Shown piece by piece: positions 62,165-64,000 of a DNA stretch of 64,000 nt. Below the pieces are notes generated by a model. The model saw only the letters and a program-made list of their open reading frames with translations. It had not been told where the DNA came from and did not search any database. The stretch comes from Streptosporangium amethystogenes. GTDB lineage: Bacteria > Actinomycetota > Actinomycetes > Streptosporangiales > Streptosporangiaceae. The position numbers were made by a program, and so were the translations under genes. The number at the start of each line of letters is the position of its first letter. Within the stretch, counting starts at the first letter, position 1. The stretch is taken from assembly GCF_000721075.1 (NCBI RefSeq), contig NZ_JOEQ01000025.1:45996-109995 (forward strand), read 5' to 3'.

Positions 62165-62839
62165 ATGGCCGAGCCGCCCCCGAGAAGCCGTGGATCGGAC
62201 AGGACCCGTGAGGTCATCGTGGAGACGGCCCTGCGGCTTTTTCGCGAGCGAGGGTACGAGGCGACCACGATGCGGGCCATCGCCGCCGAGGCCGGGGTGT
62301 CGGTGGGCAACGCCTACTACTACTTCGCCTCGAAGGAGATCCTGGTCCAGGCCTATTACGACCGGGCCCAGGCCGAGCATGAGGCCGCGTGCGAGAAGCT
62401 GCTGGCCACCGAGCGCCGATTCGCCACGCGGTTGGAGGGCGTGCTGCGGGAATGGGTGCGGGTCTCCGAGCCGTACCACGAGTTCGCGGTGAAGTTCTTC
62501 AAGCACGCGGCCGAGCCGAGCAACCCGCTCAACCCGTTCAGCGCCGAGTCCTCGCCCTCCAGGGACGCGTCGATCGAGATCTACCGGCGGGTCGTGGAGG
62601 GATCCTCCGACCGCATGGACGCCGAGTTGCGGGCCGAGCTGCCCGAGCTGCTCTGGCTGATGTCGATGGGTGTCGTCCTGTTCTGGGTGCACGACGACTC
62701 GGAGGGATGTAGACGGACATATCGGTTCATCGAGCTCACCGTGCCGCTGGTGGACCGGTTGGTGGGGCTCTCACACCTGCCTGGCCTGCGCGGGGTCGCC
62801 CGTGACTTCATCGCGGGAGTCCACGAACTTCGCGAGTGA
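62165..62839 (+). CDS. TetR/AcrR family transcriptional regulator
   Basis: 224 residues from ATG 62165 behind AGGTG. The HTH reads TREVIVETALRLFRERGYEA and MRAIAAEAGVSVGNAYYYFA, the standard TetR start. The C-terminal ligand domain (about 160 residues) has VLREWVRVSEPYHEFAVKFF and LLWLMSMGVVLFWVHD. It is divergent from the M15-like gene and upstream of the DUF4239 gene; targets unknown. Confidence 0.9.
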   Translation: MAEPPPRSRGSDRTREVIVETALRLFRERGYEATTMRAIAAEAGVSVGNAYYYFASKEILVQAYYDRAQAEHEAACEKLLATERRFATRLEGVLREWVRVSEPYHEFAVKFFKHAAEPSNPLNPFSAESSPSRDASIEIYRRVVEGSSDRMDAELRAELPELLWLMSMGVVLFWVHDDSEGCRRTYRFIELTVPLVDRLVGLSHLPGLRGVARDFIAGVHELRE

Positions 62840-62920
62840 ATACCGGCGGAACCCCAGGAATCATCGTGTCGATCTGATTACCCTGAGTGGTCGATTCGAT
62901 GGCGGATTCAAGGGAGTCCC

Positions 62921-63688
62921 ATGGGTTGGGTAGCCGTGCTGGTGGTGCTGTCCGTCGCGATCCCGCTGATCGCTTTTCGTGTGCTGAGGAGGAGGGGGCG
63001 GGATGACGACGGGCACGGCTCGTCGTCCATCGACTTCTCCGCCAATCTCGCCCTCGCCGTCTATCTGCTGGTGCTGGCCTATGCCGCGGTCCTGTGCCGG
63101 GACGGGCTCTGGGCGACGGAGACGGACGTCCAGGCCGAGGCCGAGAGCCTCACCGAGATGTACTGGTCGGTGGCGCCCATCCCCGAGGCGGCGCCTGTCA
63201 GGACCCAGATCCGCCAATACACCGCGCAGAGCATCGACCTCGACTGGCCGCTCATGGCCGACAGTGAGATGTCCCCGCTCCCCGGGCAGACCCTCGCCGA
63301 CATGCGGGCCTCGGTGCTCCGGCTCCGGCCGATCGGTGACGCGAGCAAGAACCTCCAGCAGGACGCGCTCGACAGGGTCTCCGAGATCTCCCACGCCCGA
63401 ACCGTAAGGGGTGACGACGCGGGTACCGGTCTGGAGGGCATCTTCGTGGTCTCGATGATCATTTCTGGGCTGCTGGTGATCGCGCTGCCCTGGACGCTCA
63501 GGGTGCGGCCCACCTTCCCGTCGATCGTCGCCGATCTGGTCCGGGTGGGCGTGGTCGTCATCGGGGTGTGTTTCATCATCCTGATCAGCCACCCGTTCAG
63601 CGGGCCGGGCGCCGTCGGGCCTGACGCGTTCAAGGCCGCGCAGCGACAGTACGACCAGATCGACGGCCAGTTTCCCGCCCAGCCGTAG
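62921..63688 (+). CDS. DUF4239 (bestrophin-like) membrane protein
   Basis: 255 residues from ATG 62921 behind AAGGGAGTCCC. One N-terminal helix (WVAVLVVLSVAIPLIAF), a second near residue 45 (LALAVYLLVLAYAAVL), an outside region of about 110 residues with YWSVAPIPEAAPVRTQIRQY, and two C-terminal helices (GIFVVSMIISGLLVIALPW, VGVVVIGVCFIILI). This matches the DUF4239 layout. Function unknown; a channel role is only suggested by distant bestrophin similarity. Confidence 0.8.
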   Translation: MGWVAVLVVLSVAIPLIAFRVLRRRGRDDDGHGSSSIDFSANLALAVYLLVLAYAAVLCRDGLWATETDVQAEAESLTEMYWSVAPIPEAAPVRTQIRQYTAQSIDLDWPLMADSEMSPLPGQTLADMRASVLRLRPIGDASKNLQQDALDRVSEISHARTVRGDDAGTGLEGIFVVSMIISGLLVIALPWTLRVRPTFPSIVADLVRVGVVVIGVCFIILISHPFSGPGAVGPDAFKAAQRQYDQIDGQFPAQP

Positions 63689-63708
63689 TTCGGCGCGTCC
63701 GGAACGAA

Positions 63709-63736
63709 AAGCCCGCCGGTGGTTCCCGGCGGGCTT
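63709..63736. terminator. Hairpin between DUF4239 gene and the cut gene
   Basis: AAGCCCGCCGG pairs perfectly with CCGGCGGGCTT around TGGTTC. The genes on either side converge. Confidence 0.75.
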
Positions 63737-63762
63737 CGCTGTCCGATCGGGTGCCGTCCGCG

Positions 63763-63943
63763 CTATCCGCGGCCCCGGTGGTTGAGGGCGGCGACCGCGG
63801 TGACCGAGATCACGCCGGTGAACATCACCAGGAGGACGAGCCTGCGGTCGGTGCCCTTGCGCCGCTCGGCGTAGCGGTCCAGCACCAGGCGCTGTCGCAG
63901 GAGGGGGGGAGCGCTGGAGCGTGCGGGCCGCGGTGGGCGGGAC
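63763..63943 (-). CDS. C-terminal fragment of a gene cut by the contig end
   Basis: About 60 residues of open frame on the minus strand ending at TAG 63763: a basic region RLVLDRYAERRKGTDRR and one hydrophobic helix LVLLVMFTGVISVTAVAAL. The frame continues into adapter sequence, so the true N-terminus is missing. Any residues encoded upstream of 63943 (beginning MCIRDR) are artefactual. Function unknown. Confidence 0.5.
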
Positions 63944-64000
63944 CTGTCTCTTATACACATCTGACGCTGCCGACGACTCCTTACGTGTAGATCTCGGGGG
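63944..64000. other. Illumina Nextera adapter with i5 index (sequencing artefact)
   Basis: CTGTCTCTTATACACATCT (from 63944) followed by GACGCTGCCGACGA is the read-through of the Nextera transposase adapter. Next come CTCCTTAC, the reverse complement of Nextera i5 index GTAAGGAG, and GTGTAGATCTCGG, the start of the P5 adapter. This part is not genomic. Confidence 0.98.

Noticed and set aside
63763..63960. Complete small protein beginning MCIRDR
   Set aside because: The start and first residues come from Nextera adapter sequence; only the part encoded below 63944 is genomic.

Overview
The window reads as chromosomal DNA of a high-GC actinomycete. It has dense genes with GC-rich third positions, GTG/TTG starts, an ECF sigma/anti-sigma/thioredoxin cluster, a MurJ cluster with a DUF6049 protein and a pseudokinase, a PadR-ino1 pair and an rpsF-ssb-rpsR-rplI-dnaB block. 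Gene content and order match the oriC-proximal core of Streptomyces and mycobacteria. Protein style suggests the Streptosporangiaceae (Streptosporangium/Nonomuraea type); family-level placement is inference. The last 57 bases are not biological: they are Illumina Nextera adapter with an i5 index, so position 64000 is a contig end.

Layout. 1-3.1 kb: a cut D-Ala-D-Ala ligase, a PLP aminotransferase and a GNAT protein. 3.3-6.3 kb: trxA and trxB, then the anti-sigma and SigM genes, all on the minus strand. 6.5-12.5 kb: pseudokinase, murJ, DUF6049 protein and a YbaK-like deacylase (minus), i.e. the lipid II flippase neighbourhood. 12.6-17.3 kb: cca, bioA, an MFS exporter and idi. 17.4-19.2 kb: ino1 behind its padR regulator with a palindromic operator. 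19.5-24.9 kb: a bifunctional penicillin-binding protein followed by two polyprenol-type mannosyltransferases. 25-28.3 kb: an endonuclease IV-like protein, two small membrane proteins and the rpsF-ssb-rpsR-rplI operon. 28.5-32.7 kb: a polar amino-acid ABC transporter plus an APC permease. 32.9-36 kb: a MATE exporter and dnaB, with a cluster of DnaA boxes between them. 36-43 kb: small unknown proteins, a phosphodiesterase, an ABC-2 exporter, a two-component system and a beta-clamp paralogue. 43.4-47.6 kb: a GntR/FadR regulator, an HTH-TPR regulator, a PH-domain operon and upp. 47.8-49.3 kb: two tandem TadA-associated proteins and tadA. 49.3-52.5 kb: a segment bounded by two tRNA-Ser genes that holds a zinc metallopeptidase and a pair of genes truncated head to head. 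52.5-60.7 kb: SRP RNA, dnaX, a GAF regulator, ybaB-recR-DUF5063 and lysC-asd. 60.8-63.9 kb: a secreted M15-like protein, a TetR regulator, a DUF4239 membrane protein and a cut gene at the adapter junction.

Most of the window is housekeeping: replication and repair (dnaB, ssb, dnaX, dnaN paralogue, recR), translation, redox control, envelope assembly and aspartate-family synthesis. No CRISPR array, insertion sequence or prophage was seen.

The signals most worth checking are: the DnaA-box cluster in front of dnaB; a short tract of atypical codons in dnaB exactly at the P-loop, a known intein insertion site; the deletion that removed the facing 5' ends of a TetR gene and a FAD monooxygenase between two tRNA-Ser genes; a repeated arm that lets the SRP RNA 3' end form an alternative hairpin in front of dnaX; the PadR operator; a beta clamp outside any dnaA-dnaN-recF context; and the adapter at the contig end.
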